Made by a program: the position numbers and the translations under genes. Source: an uncultured Pseudomonadota bacterium (lineage in GTDB: Bacteria; Pseudomonadota; Alphaproteobacteria; Rs-D84). From it: a stretch of DNA of 64,000 nt. A model generated the notes under the pieces. That model saw only the letters and a list, made by a program, of their open reading frames with translations, was not told where the DNA came from and searched no databases. Within the stretch, counting starts at the first letter, position 1. Each line of letters starts with the position of its first letter. The stretch spans positions 11,395-75,394 of the forward strand of contig CAMZFU010000002.1 in assembly GCA_947306185.1 (NCBI GenBank), written 5' to 3'. Positions 1 through 6,380 of the stretch are shown here, piece by piece.

Positions 1-201
1 TATAGTGAACACGCGATAGTTTGATGTTTTGAACGTTCCGTCCATCAGTGATTGGCGCAATTTTTTCAGTAAATTTTCGCTATCCGCCAAGAATTTTTTG
101 GTAGATTTTTTATTTTTCTTGCTGCGCACGGCTTTTTTTGCGGCCAACCTAAAATTTTCTTCGGAAATAAATTCGTCCCACAAATTTTTGTAACGTTTCA
201 T
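1..201 (-). CDS. Reverse transcriptase of a diversity-generating retroelement, N-terminal 67 residues (runs off left edge)
   Basis: An open frame starts at the ATG at 199-201 and runs leftward out of the window without a stop. The protein begins MKRYKNLWDEFISEENF, then a Lys-rich stretch, then LMDGTFKTSNYRVFTI. This pattern, with an aromatic/Lys start, an 'ENLLKLRQSLMDGTF'-like helix and a 'Y-R-x-F-x-I' end, is what I know from the N-termini of DGR-type and group II-like reverse transcriptases. The catalytic YxDD region lies outside the window. The gene starts one base after the stop of the 108-aa gene, so the two are probably translationally coupled. The adjacent TR/VR pair supports the DGR assignment strongly. 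In DGRs this enzyme copies the TR RNA into adenine-mutagenised cDNA that replaces the VR. Confidence 0.83.
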   Translation of the reverse strand, partial: MKRYKNLWDEFISEENFRLAAKKAVRSKKNKKSTKKFLADSENLLKKLRQSLMDGTFKTSNYRVFTI

Positions 202-202
202 T

Positions 203-529
203 TTACGAAAAGGAATAATATTTATCTATTTTTACGATTGTTGTTTTGAATGGAATATTTCCTTTGACAGATTTTATTTGGTCCAACAAAACGACACTGC
301 CGGTGAACAGGATACAAACTTCGCCATTAAACACGAATTGTAATTGCAAACATTCCGCATTATCATGTTTTTTTGATTGTGTGATTCTAAAATCCACGAT
401 AAGTATTTCTTGGTTTAGAATATTATCCAATCTGCGTTTGGTTCCGGGCAACGGCAATTTATCCCGCGCGAACGCGGAAAATTTTGGGCAACCGTCTTGT
501 TGTAACATATTTATTTCGTCCAAGGTCAT
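203..529 (-). CDS. Small conserved protein between the DGR template repeat and the reverse transcriptase
   Basis: This gene encodes 108 residues, starting at the ATG at 527-529 after a GGGCCGGA purine-rich stretch. The stop is one base before the reverse transcriptase start. The second half alternates hydrophobic and polar residues (LQLQFVFNGEVCILFTGS, then IPFKTTIVKIDKYYSFS), suggesting a mostly beta protein. I associate similar 'FTGS..L..Q......PF.T.I.....YY.F' tails with small phage or mobile-element proteins, possibly nucleic-acid binding, but I cannot name a family. It occupies the place where many DGRs carry Avd, yet it does not look like the helical Avd bundle. Its position suggests a role as a DGR accessory factor; this is inference. 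Confidence 0.6.
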   Translation of the reverse strand: MTLDEINMLQQDGCPKFSAFARDKLPLPGTKRRLDNILNQEILIVDFRITQSKKHDNAECLQLQFVFNGEVCILFTGSVVLLDQIKSVKGNIPFKTTIVKIDKYYSFS

Positions 530-791
530 ATTCCGGCCCTTTGTTTTTACGATTGGATATCCCGGGCGTTCGCCACGATACAGAAACGGCTACTGACCCA
601 GATATCCCCTGCGTTTTGTGTTTGTCCGACGCAATCGGAACGATTACGTGCGGCCGGGCTGTGACATCCCACCTTGATGCAAGGCAGTATAGAAACAGGC
701 ATAATTGTGTTACCTGAAAAGTGTTTCATACACTTTGTCCTGCAGGTTAGCAAAATTCTGTTTGGTATTCAGAATAACCGCACACCAAGAA
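530..791 (-). other. Non-coding spacer between TR and accessory gene (probable 3' part of the template RNA)
   Basis: No convincing gene is seen in these 262 bases. In characterised DGRs the region just downstream of TR is part of the template RNA and is needed for cDNA priming, so this spacer is a candidate for that role. That is established for the Bordetella phage element and only inferred here. Confidence 0.4.
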
Positions 792-923
792 GCGACAGCC
801 CCAAAAACGCCCGACCGGAAGTCGGAGTTGTTGCGGACGTTGTTACCGCAGTTGTTCGCACAGTTGTCCGCACAATCGGACGACGACGAGTTCGAGTTGT
901 TGAACACCCAGCGGGACACAGCA
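792..923 (-). repeat. DGR template repeat (TR), 132 bp
   Basis: The segment matches 1434-1565 over 132 bp with 13 mismatches. On the minus (coding-equivalent) strand it holds 23 adenines, all confined to ten AAC, two GAC and one GAT codon-like triplets. Thirteen of these 23 adenines differ in VR, while none of the 109 other bases differs. This adenine-only divergence is the hallmark of TR-to-VR mutagenic homing. Translated, TR would read Asn at nearly every position that is variable in VR. TR sits between the target gene and the reverse transcriptase, all on one strand, the usual DGR order. Outside 792-923 the similarity to VR stops abruptly on both sides. Confidence 0.93.
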
Positions 924-1126
924 ACACGACCAGCGATTCCAACCGTATTCGATACCACAGCCCATTCCTGTGCGTGACACACCGTTACACATTTTGGTGC
1001 GTCACACGCGGGAATTGTTCCAAATGCAAATGCATTTGACCAAGGGTTCGCCTTTGGTGAAATGCACGGGGAGTGGGTAGTTGTTGGTGTAAGTTGTTGG
1101 TGTAAGTAAAACCACTCCCCACTAAT
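924..1126. other. Intergenic stretch upstream of TR
   Basis: No supported gene is present. An open frame runs through it into TR on the minus strand, but it lacks a ribosome site, a signal peptide and any resemblance to the target proteins outside TR. It would contain the promoter or 5' part of the template RNA. The last 55 bases (from about 1072) begin the dispersed repeat described next. Confidence 0.4.
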
Positions 1127-1330
1127 CACTAATCACTTCCACTTTTTCCCGTCATCCTGAACTTGTTTCAGGATGACGGCGTTCATTCTGATACCATTGT
1201 CATTCCCAGCGAAGCGTGGGAATCCAGTCAATTTGTGTTCCGTGCCGCTACCCACAACTTTTTATTCACTGGATTGCCACGGTCGTCCTTACGGACTCCC
1301 TCGCAATGACAATTTACACTCCCCACTAAC
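1127..1330. repeat. Copy 1 of a 204-bp direct repeat containing a perfect hairpin
   Basis: This stretch is nearly identical to 1932-2135 (offset 805 bp); I see three differing bases, clustered at 1172-1176. It contains a perfect 12-bp stem at 1150-1161/1167-1178 with a five-base loop, a second inverted pair ATTCCCA...TGGGAAT, and a GTCC..GGAC arm. A looser similarity continues left to about 1072. Such hairpin-rich, non-coding, multi-copy units resemble the dispersed palindromic elements of alphaproteobacteria. The two copies bracket the VR-bearing target gene. Confidence 0.85.
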
Positions 1331-1349
1331 ACTAATCACTAACACTGCC

Positions 1350-1374
1350 CTGGGGGCGGGGTCGCCGCCCCCAG
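1350..1374. repeat. GC-rich perfect hairpin (10-bp stem, 5-base loop)
   Basis: CTGGGGGCGG and its exact reverse complement are separated by GGTCG. It lies about 25 bp beyond the hairpin that follows the target gene and has no adjoining T-run on either strand, so it is not a standard terminator. It may add to structure near the VR. Confidence 0.55.
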
Positions 1375-1400
1375 CCCCCCACCCATTACCGGTTTCCGTA

Positions 1401-1423
1401 CCTGATGTGCGTTGCACATCAGG
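1401..1423. promoter_or_regulatory. Perfect hairpin/cruciform immediately 3' of the variable repeat
   Basis: CCTGATGTGC is followed by a three-base loop and its exact reverse complement. The inner edge lies 10 bp from the end of VR and 3 bp from the target gene's stop codon. In the Bordetella phage DGR and several others a GC-rich hairpin or cruciform a few bases downstream of VR is needed for efficient target recognition. Position and shape fit that role. No T-run follows, which argues against a plain terminator. Confidence 0.65.
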
Positions 1424-1426
1424 GCA

Positions 1427-1852
1427 TCAATTTGCGACAGCCCCAAAAACGCCCGACCGGAAGCCGGAGTTGTAGCGGACGTAGTAACCGCAGCCGTTCG
1501 CACAGCTGTCCGCACAAGCGGACGACGACGAGAACGAGGCGTAGAACACCCAGCGGGACACAGCAGGATGGGTCATTTTGCACCAACATTTAACACCACC
1601 CGTTTCGTATTGTTCGGCATTACTGGCCACCGCGTACGAACCGCCCGTGTCATTACACACCGCGACACCCGACACATTCCCGTACGGAAACACCGTTGTC
1701 CACGTCATATTTGCGGCATTATATGTATATGACGTACCTTCGATATACGGGTCCAACACCACCGTGACATAATCAGATGCACTGCACATCACCGATGCAG
1801 ATGCCGCCCCGGCCATCATCATCACAACAATTGATACAATACATTTTTTCAT
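1427..1852 (-). CDS. DGR target: small secreted Cys-containing protein with C-terminal variable repeat
   Basis: The gene encodes 141 residues with a good ribosome site (AGGAAAG) before the ATG at 1850-1852. The first 19 or so residues (MKKCIVSIVVMMMAGAASAS) are a clear Sec signal peptide. The mature part has a CWCKM motif before the variable region, and the last 43 residues are the VR, carrying four Cys (ACADSCANGCG). Ten residues of the VR differ from TR: Asn to Tyr (four times), Ala, Phe, Ser and Gly, and two Asp to Ala/Gly. The invariant frame is SRWVF at its start and FRSGVFGAVA at its end. It does not look like the classical C-type-lectin targets I know. It probably acts in the periplasm or outside the cell as a binding protein whose ligand range is diversified. 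Confidence 0.85.
   Translation of the reverse strand: MKKCIVSIVVMMMAGAASASVMCSASDYVTVVLDPYIEGTSYTYNAANMTWTTVFPYGNVSGVAVCNDTGGSYAVASNAEQYETGGVKCWCKMTHPAVSRWVFYASFSSSSACADSCANGCGYYVRYNSGFRSGVFGAVAN
1434..1565 (-). repeat. DGR variable repeat (VR), 132 bp
   Basis: This is the matching partner of the TR at 792-923. All 13 differences fall on TR adenines; in VR they have become T, G or C on the coding strand, and all are non-synonymous. VR ends one codon before the stop of the target gene. Its 3' end (1434-1463) is free of substitutions and GC-rich, as expected for the initiation-of-mutagenic-homing region. Confidence 0.93.
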
Positions 1853-1931
1853 ACTTTCTTTCCTTTGTTTTAGTGGTTAGTGGTAGTGGGTAGTTGTTAG
1901 TGTAAGTTGTTAATGAAAGTAAAACCACTAA

Positions 1932-2135
1932 CACTAATCACTTCCACTTTTTCCCGTCATCCTGAACTTGTTTCAGAATTCCGGCGTTCATTCTGATACC
2001 ATTGTCATTCCCAGCGAAGCGTGGGAATCCAGTCAATTTGTGTTCCGTGCCGCTACCCACAACTTTTTATTCACTGGATTGCCACGGTCGTCCTTACGGA
2101 CTCCCTCGCAATGACAATTTACACTCCCCACTAAC
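1932..2135. repeat. Copy 2 of the 204-bp direct repeat
   Basis: This is the same unit as at 1127-1330. Here the first hairpin is broken because GGATGA has become GAATTC on the 3' arm. It sits upstream of the target gene's start, so the target gene plus one repeat forms an 805-bp direct-repeat-bounded unit that homologous recombination could delete or amplify. Confidence 0.85.
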
Positions 2136-2152
2136 AACTAACACCAACCTAT

Positions 2153-2296
2153 CCCATCTGCCCGGGGGGCCAACCGTATTTTTTGCGGCCGGGACGTTTT
2201 TCCCCTTGTCGAAGGGGGGGAAACCCCGTTTTACCGGGTAGGAATATGGAAGTACGCCCCGAAATACGGTGCAACAATTCCCCCCGGGCAGATGGG
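2153..2296. repeat. 144-bp segment bounded by perfect 17-bp inverted repeats, 3' of the second secreted protein
   Basis: The 17 bases at 2153-2169 are the exact reverse complement of 2280-2296. Between them is a smaller hairpin (CCCCTT-GTCG-AAGGGG, about 2212-2227). The right arm ends 10 bp from the stop codon of the upstream secreted-protein gene, a spacing like that of the hairpin following VR. No target-site duplication is visible, so a miniature transposon is not demonstrated. It could be a terminator-like or cruciform structure. Confidence 0.6.
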
Positions 2297-2306
2297 ACGG
2301 CGTGTT

Positions 2307-2741
2307 TTACCACACCGATTCCAATACCGCCGTACGAAACGTCGTACTACTTTGCACCGCCGTTCCGCACGCCAATGTGCATCCCGATGCACATGACGAT
2401 GCATCAGAATACGTATCTAAAAACACCCAATACGACGACATCGGGGTTTGCATCGCACACCAACAATACGGACCTTCGTCCGCCGCAACGGTATATAATG
2501 CCGTGTTAACCGTGTTCGCCGTCCCGGTAATCTCGTTACAGGCCGCATCGCCCGTTATCGTGTAATTTGCAAATGTCGCCGACCATTTCTTGTCCGTGGC
2601 ATTTGTTACCGATGCAGATGTGCCGTTGGTGGATTTGCTGATTGATGCAATATATGTGTTCTTGTGTTTGCACATTGTCTGCGCGGATGCGCATGTAACC
2701 GCACATATTCCAATCAAACTTGTAATCATTATTCTTTTCAT
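2307..2741 (-). CDS. Small secreted protein homologous to the DGR target, with an unmatched variable-like C-terminus
   Basis: The ATG at 2739-2741 gives 144 residues; a longer upstream open frame is not needed. A Sec signal (MKRIMITSLIGICAVTCASA) starts it. A CWCAM motif precedes a 42-residue C-terminal block (SYWVF...CASGCTLACG...FRTAVLESVW) that aligns without gaps to the VR of the neighbouring target, keeping the W-V-F, the Cys spacing and the F-R. Positions that are Asn in TR are here Leu, Asp, Thr, Tyr, Leu, Thr, Gln-Ser-Ser and so on. At the DNA level it differs from TR at many non-adenine bases, so it is not a direct product of that TR. It may belong to another TR outside the window or be a fixed paralogue. 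It begins 17 bp after the stop of the upstream gene, likely in one operon. Confidence 0.75.
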   Translation of the reverse strand: MKRIMITSLIGICAVTCASAQTMCKHKNTYIASISKSTNGTSASVTNATDKKWSATFANYTITGDAACNEITGTANTVNTALYTVAADEGPYCWCAMQTPMSSYWVFLDTYSDASSCASGCTLACGTAVQSSTTFRTAVLESVW

Positions 2742-2758
2742 CTTGTTGTTCCCTTGGT

Positions 2759-3631
2759 TTATTTTGTTGTGTGATATATCGTCCCGTCGGGGCTTATAAG
2801 ATTCACCGCACCAGGTGCATTGCCAGATGCCAAATTGATATAGCATACGGCCGTAGGTGCCTGGACCCCCAATGCATGTTCTGTGGTTTTTTGTGCATAT
2901 ACCGGAAATGTATATGACCCAACATGCAATTTGGTGATTCCCCCACCACATAAGGGCACACATTGTCCGCCCCATGTTAATGATTCGCCTGTATCACAAA
3001 ATGCCGTGCAAAAATCTTCGCTTTGGCGTTCGTCGCAATCAATCGCGTCAGATGCCCGAACGTAATTCGTACCGCACGTGCCCCCCGATGTGGGAACAAA
3101 TGTCGTACCCGCACCCGATACATAATTAATCCAACCCGTCGGACATTTCGTATTATCATTTGCCGTACAGGTACCATTATTCATATACTCGTTCGTGCCA
3201 CACAACGTTGGTGCAGAATTCAATATCCCGCCCGTCGATATAACATACGACCCCGTCGGTACATTAAATAACGCCGTACCATTCCAACAATGCCCATTAT
3301 TGTCTATGCCACCAACCGTCGTGGACGCGGTTGTTACCTCGAAATACCCGCTGTCGCAACGACCACGCGATAACGATGTACATGTGTCATCACTCATATA
3401 TTCGTTCGTGCCACATAACGTAACTTCGTCTTGTAACAACATCCCGTTAAAGTATGCATTTAAATGTGACGGTGAATCATAAACCGCATAACCTGATGGG
3501 CAATGCCCCGATGTATCAATTGCGACAAATGTTGTTGTTCCACCCACGGTAACTGTATCCACTGGACACGTAACACCAAATGCCGCATGTCCAAAAAATA
3601 CAAATAAAAATATAATATTTAATTTTCTCAT
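2759..3631 (-). CDS. Secreted Cys-rich repeat protein heading the DGR operon
   Basis: The gene encodes 290 residues with a GGGGGAA ribosome site and a signal peptide (MRKLNIIFLFVFFGHAAFG). The mature chain has at least two copies of a module with the core CGTNEYM....CT, spaced about 60-70 residues, and many paired Cys (CPxG, CDSGY, CWNG) suggesting disulphide-rich small domains. No transmembrane anchor is visible apart from the signal. I cannot name the family. Its placement directly upstream of the two variable-type proteins suggests it could be a partner or surface scaffold for them; this is inference. Confidence 0.65.
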   Translation of the reverse strand: MRKLNIIFLFVFFGHAAFGVTCPVDTVTVGGTTTFVAIDTSGHCPSGYAVYDSPSHLNAYFNGMLLQDEVTLCGTNEYMSDDTCTSLSRGRCDSGYFEVTTASTTVGGIDNNGHCWNGTALFNVPTGSYVISTGGILNSAPTLCGTNEYMNNGTCTANDNTKCPTGWINYVSGAGTTFVPTSGGTCGTNYVRASDAIDCDERQSEDFCTAFCDTGESLTWGGQCVPLCGGGITKLHVGSYTFPVYAQKTTEHALGVQAPTAVCYINLASGNAPGAVNLISPDGTIYHTTK

Positions 3632-3666
3632 TTCCCCCGAATCCTATTTTTGTGTGCAACATACAC

Positions 3667-3775
3667 AAAAAACCGCCGATAAGGATCTGGCGGTCGGGGC
3701 GTTCGTAAATCACATAAAGCAATGATTCCTGGGCCTTTATATATACACCTCAGGCGCCCCGACTACGCGGGGACT
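3667..3775 (-). ncRNA. Candidate structured leader or small RNA ending in a terminator, upstream of the DGR operon
   Basis: On the minus strand, GTCGGGGCG (from 3763-3755) can pair with CGCCCCGAC (3701-3693), closing a stem of 9 bp around some 50 bases with an inner ATAAAG/CTTTAT arm. The 5' arm can alternatively form a local hairpin (CCCCG-CGTAGT-CGGGG). A terminator-like hairpin (ACCGCC/GGCGGT, 3694-3672) followed by six T comes next, about 36 bases before the start of the Cys-rich gene. It could be an attenuator for the operon or an independent sRNA. I do not recognise a known riboswitch class or 6S RNA. Confidence 0.4.
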
Positions 3776-3987
3776 TTTGCTTTTACGACACAAAATATCG
3801 AAAATTACGGATTACGACATATGTGCCGGCTTTATGTGGGCTTACGACAGCCCAGAATGCAGATTCCCATCTGATTCGGTATGATTGTAAAAGAATTGCG
3901 ATGTTATTGCAAGACATTTTCATGTATGTATTGTATCAAGATGGGCTACTAATACTGAACAGGAACAAAAGCGGGTTTATACACCGT
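3776..3987. other. Intergenic stretch between the DGR leader and the mutL terminator
   Basis: No gene is supported. A 10-bp inverted pair (3829-3838 with 3711-3720) could extend the leader structure if transcription begins further upstream. Confidence 0.3.
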
Positions 3988-4016
3988 AAAAAAAAATCGG
4001 ATGCAAGAGCATCCGA
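3988..4016 (-). terminator. Rho-independent terminator of greA-mutL
   Basis: On the minus strand TCGGATGC-TCTT-GCATCCGA is followed by nine T. It lies 24 bp after the mutL stop. Confidence 0.9.
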
Positions 4017-4039
4017 TACACTAAATCAATAATATTATT

Positions 4040-5788
4040 CTATGCGCGTTCAAACCAACTATCAACCTCGGTCAATGGGATAAATTTATACACCGGACGG
4101 CCGTGATTACATTCGCCCCCATGTTCTGTTTTTTCTATATCACGCAACAGCGCATCCATTTGTTCATAGTTCAATTTTTGCCCTGCACGCACCGAATGAT
4201 GACACGCGTGATTTGCCAATTTCAAATGCAATTTTTCTTTCATAATGCTGGAATGACCGTACTCACGAACCTCGTCCGCGATATCATGCAATGCCGCCGG
4301 CCAATCCATATCCCAATCGGATGGCTTTTCGAAAATTGCAATTGCATCATCACCAAAAGAATCTATTACCAAACCACTTTCGCGCAATTCTTCAACTATT
4401 GTTAATACCGCATTTATATCTTCATTGCGCAGATGAACAACTATCGGTGTCAACAATGGTTGAACCTTTATCGTATGGTTGCGCATTTTTTCATATGTTA
4501 TGCGTTCATGGGCCGCATGCTGATCAATAACGACCAACGAATCAGCCGTTGCGGCAATTATATATTTATTTGCAATCTGGCCAACAACGCGTCCCAATGG
4601 TTGTATATTAAATACGTTCTCTACAGATTCTAGACTTGATGATTTCGGGACTTCATTTTTTGAATTTGTTTGTGTACAAAAAAGTTCCTGTTGACCACTG
4701 GATGGTTGCCGAACGACACCTGTATACGTTGAGAAATGCGGTCTTGATACGATTGGACCAGTAAAAGACATTTTATCATCATGCGCAACCGGCGCAAGCG
4801 AAACATTATTTTGATTCATTGTTTGCGCCAACACATCACGCAACGATTTAATTATAAATGAACGAACGTGTGTCGGTTCCAAGAAATGAACATCATTTTT
4901 CGTTGGCGAAACATTTACATCAACGTGTTCTGGTGGCAATGTTAAATACAATACACAAAGAGGAAATTCACGGGCGTGCATAACATCCATATATGCCGCA
5001 CGCAATGCACCAACCAAAACCTTGTCCTTGACTGGACGCCCATTTACAAATAAATATTGATCCACCGATGATGCCCGTCGTAACGTCGGATCAGATATAT
5101 ACCCCGTAAGTTTCATACCCGTTGTTGAACCCGACGTTGCATCGACCGCGTGCATACGTCCAATAACATCATCGCCCATAACTGCGGCGATTCGTTCCAT
5201 TAACGGTTGGTCTTTTGGAAAGCGCCATTTATTATTAAGTATAAAGCCGACATCGCCCCTTGCCATCGCAAGACGTTTTACAACATCCAATACCGCCATC
5301 ATTTCGGCCCTATCGGAACGCAAAAATTTTAACCGCGCCGGTGTTTTCGCAAACAAATTCTGTACACGAATGCGTGTACCACTTTGCCAATCGGACGGTC
5401 TGATATCCCCGGTGTTACAATCTAAATGCCACCCGTTAGAATCAGTACCATTGCATGTATCAATTTCCATATCGGATACAGATGCGATTGACGGTAACGC
5501 CTCGCCCCGGAACCCCATAAAATTAATATGCATTAAATTATCATCGGGCAATTTTGACGTGGCATGTCGCATAATGGAATTAGCCAGGTCTTCTTTATTC
5601 ATACCTGAACCATTATCAACCACATTTATTAATGTTCGCCCACCATCAACAACATCTATAATTATCTGGTCGGCACCGGCATCTAATGCGTTTTCCACGG
5701 TTTCCTTGACAACACTGGCACCGTGTTCCACCACTTCGCCGGCGGCAATTTGGTTAACAAGGTAATCTGGCAATAATCTTACCGACAC
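4040..5788 (-). CDS. mutL: DNA mismatch repair protein MutL
   Basis: 582 residues. The N-terminal GHKL ATPase has the expected motifs: ENALDAGA (metal/ATP Asn), DNGSGM and RHATSKL, then GFRGEAL. The C-terminal dimerisation domain carries DQHAAHERITYE, which fits the endonuclease consensus DQHAx2Ex4E, plus ACHHSVRAG and CNHGRPVY, so this MutL is probably a nicking endonuclease as in organisms lacking MutH. MutL couples mismatch recognition by MutS to strand removal. The gene starts 9 bp after greA and ends at a strong terminator, so the two form an operon. Length is slightly short of the usual 600-650 because of a short linker. Confidence 0.96.
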   Translation of the reverse strand: MSVRLLPDYLVNQIAAGEVVEHGASVVKETVENALDAGADQIIIDVVDGGRTLINVVDNGSGMNKEDLANSIMRHATSKLPDDNLMHINFMGFRGEALPSIASVSDMEIDTCNGTDSNGWHLDCNTGDIRPSDWQSGTRIRVQNLFAKTPARLKFLRSDRAEMMAVLDVVKRLAMARGDVGFILNNKWRFPKDQPLMERIAAVMGDDVIGRMHAVDATSGSTTGMKLTGYISDPTLRRASSVDQYLFVNGRPVKDKVLVGALRAAYMDVMHAREFPLCVLYLTLPPEHVDVNVSPTKNDVHFLEPTHVRSFIIKSLRDVLAQTMNQNNVSLAPVAHDDKMSFTGPIVSRPHFSTYTGVVRQPSSGQQELFCTQTNSKNEVPKSSSLESVENVFNIQPLGRVVGQIANKYIIAATADSLVVIDQHAAHERITYEKMRNHTIKVQPLLTPIVVHLRNEDINAVLTIVEELRESGLVIDSFGDDAIAIFEKPSDWDMDWPAALHDIADEVREYGHSSIMKEKLHLKLANHACHHSVRAGQKLNYEQMDALLRDIEKTEHGGECNHGRPVYKFIPLTEVDSWFERA

Positions 5789-5797
5789 AAGTGTCCC

Positions 5798-6268
5798 TTA
5801 TTCTTTAAATTTGACTTCCAATATTTCATATTCGCGTTCACCCGATGGCAACCGTACGACACAGGTATCCCCCACACAACGTCCAATAAGTGCACGACCA
5901 ACCGGTGAAGTACATGATATAACCTGCTTTCCATCTGATTCCACATCGGACAAAATGCGACATTGCATACGGTTTCCATCTTCGTCTTCGCATACAACAC
6001 GCGCACCAAATACAACCCGGTCACCCGATAAATTATCAACATCAATGACCGATGCATTATTTATAAAGTTCTCTATATACTGAATACGTTTATCTATTTC
6101 ACGTTGCTTTTCACGGGCGGCACTGTAATCCGCGTTTTCTGACAAATCGCCCAATGAACGCGCCCACTGAACAACCTTTAATATTTCTGGTCTGTCTACT
6201 TCTTGTAATTGCTTAAGTTCTTTTACCAAGGCTTCAAAACCTTGTTTAGAAATTGGTTTCTTGTCCAT
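5798..6268 (-). CDS. greA: Transcription elongation factor GreA
   Basis: 156 residues, the normal length. The N-terminal coiled coil carries SENADYSAAREKQ, the GreA tip motif that reaches into the RNA polymerase secondary channel and stimulates cleavage of backtracked RNA. The C-terminal FKBP-like domain ends SPVGRALIG followed by a Glu/Lys-rich tail. The ATG follows a GGGAAGTGATAAA stretch. It is transcribed with mutL, and divergently from the lptF-like gene. Confidence 0.95.
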   Translation of the reverse strand: MDKKPISKQGFEALVKELKQLQEVDRPEILKVVQWARSLGDLSENADYSAAREKQREIDKRIQYIENFINNASVIDVDNLSGDRVVFGARVVCEDEDGNRMQCRILSDVESDGKQVISCTSPVGRALIGRCVGDTCVVRLPSGEREYEILEVKFKE

Positions 6269-6380
6269 TTTATCACTTCCCTATTTTCATCTTAGGGTTG
6301 CATTATAAATCTTCATTTTAATTTTGCAATTGGGAAATAAACAGTTTATACTTTTTAATAGACACAAAACAAAATACGAT

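Noticed and set aside
710..1129. Minus-strand open frame of 139 codons running through the TR
   Set aside because: It has no ribosome site or signal peptide and does not resemble the target proteins outside TR. A template RNA explains the region better.
2153..2296. Miniature transposon (MITE)
   Set aside because: The 17-bp terminal inverted repeats are perfect, but no target-site duplication is visible and only one copy is seen.
2307..2436. The second variable-type C-terminus as a direct copy from the TR at 792-923
   Set aside because: Protein scaffold matches, but DNA differs at many non-adenine positions, which TR-directed homing would not produce.
3667..3775. 6S RNA, SRP RNA or a known riboswitch
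   Set aside because: The fold has a closing stem and terminator but lacks the conserved sequences I know for these RNAs.
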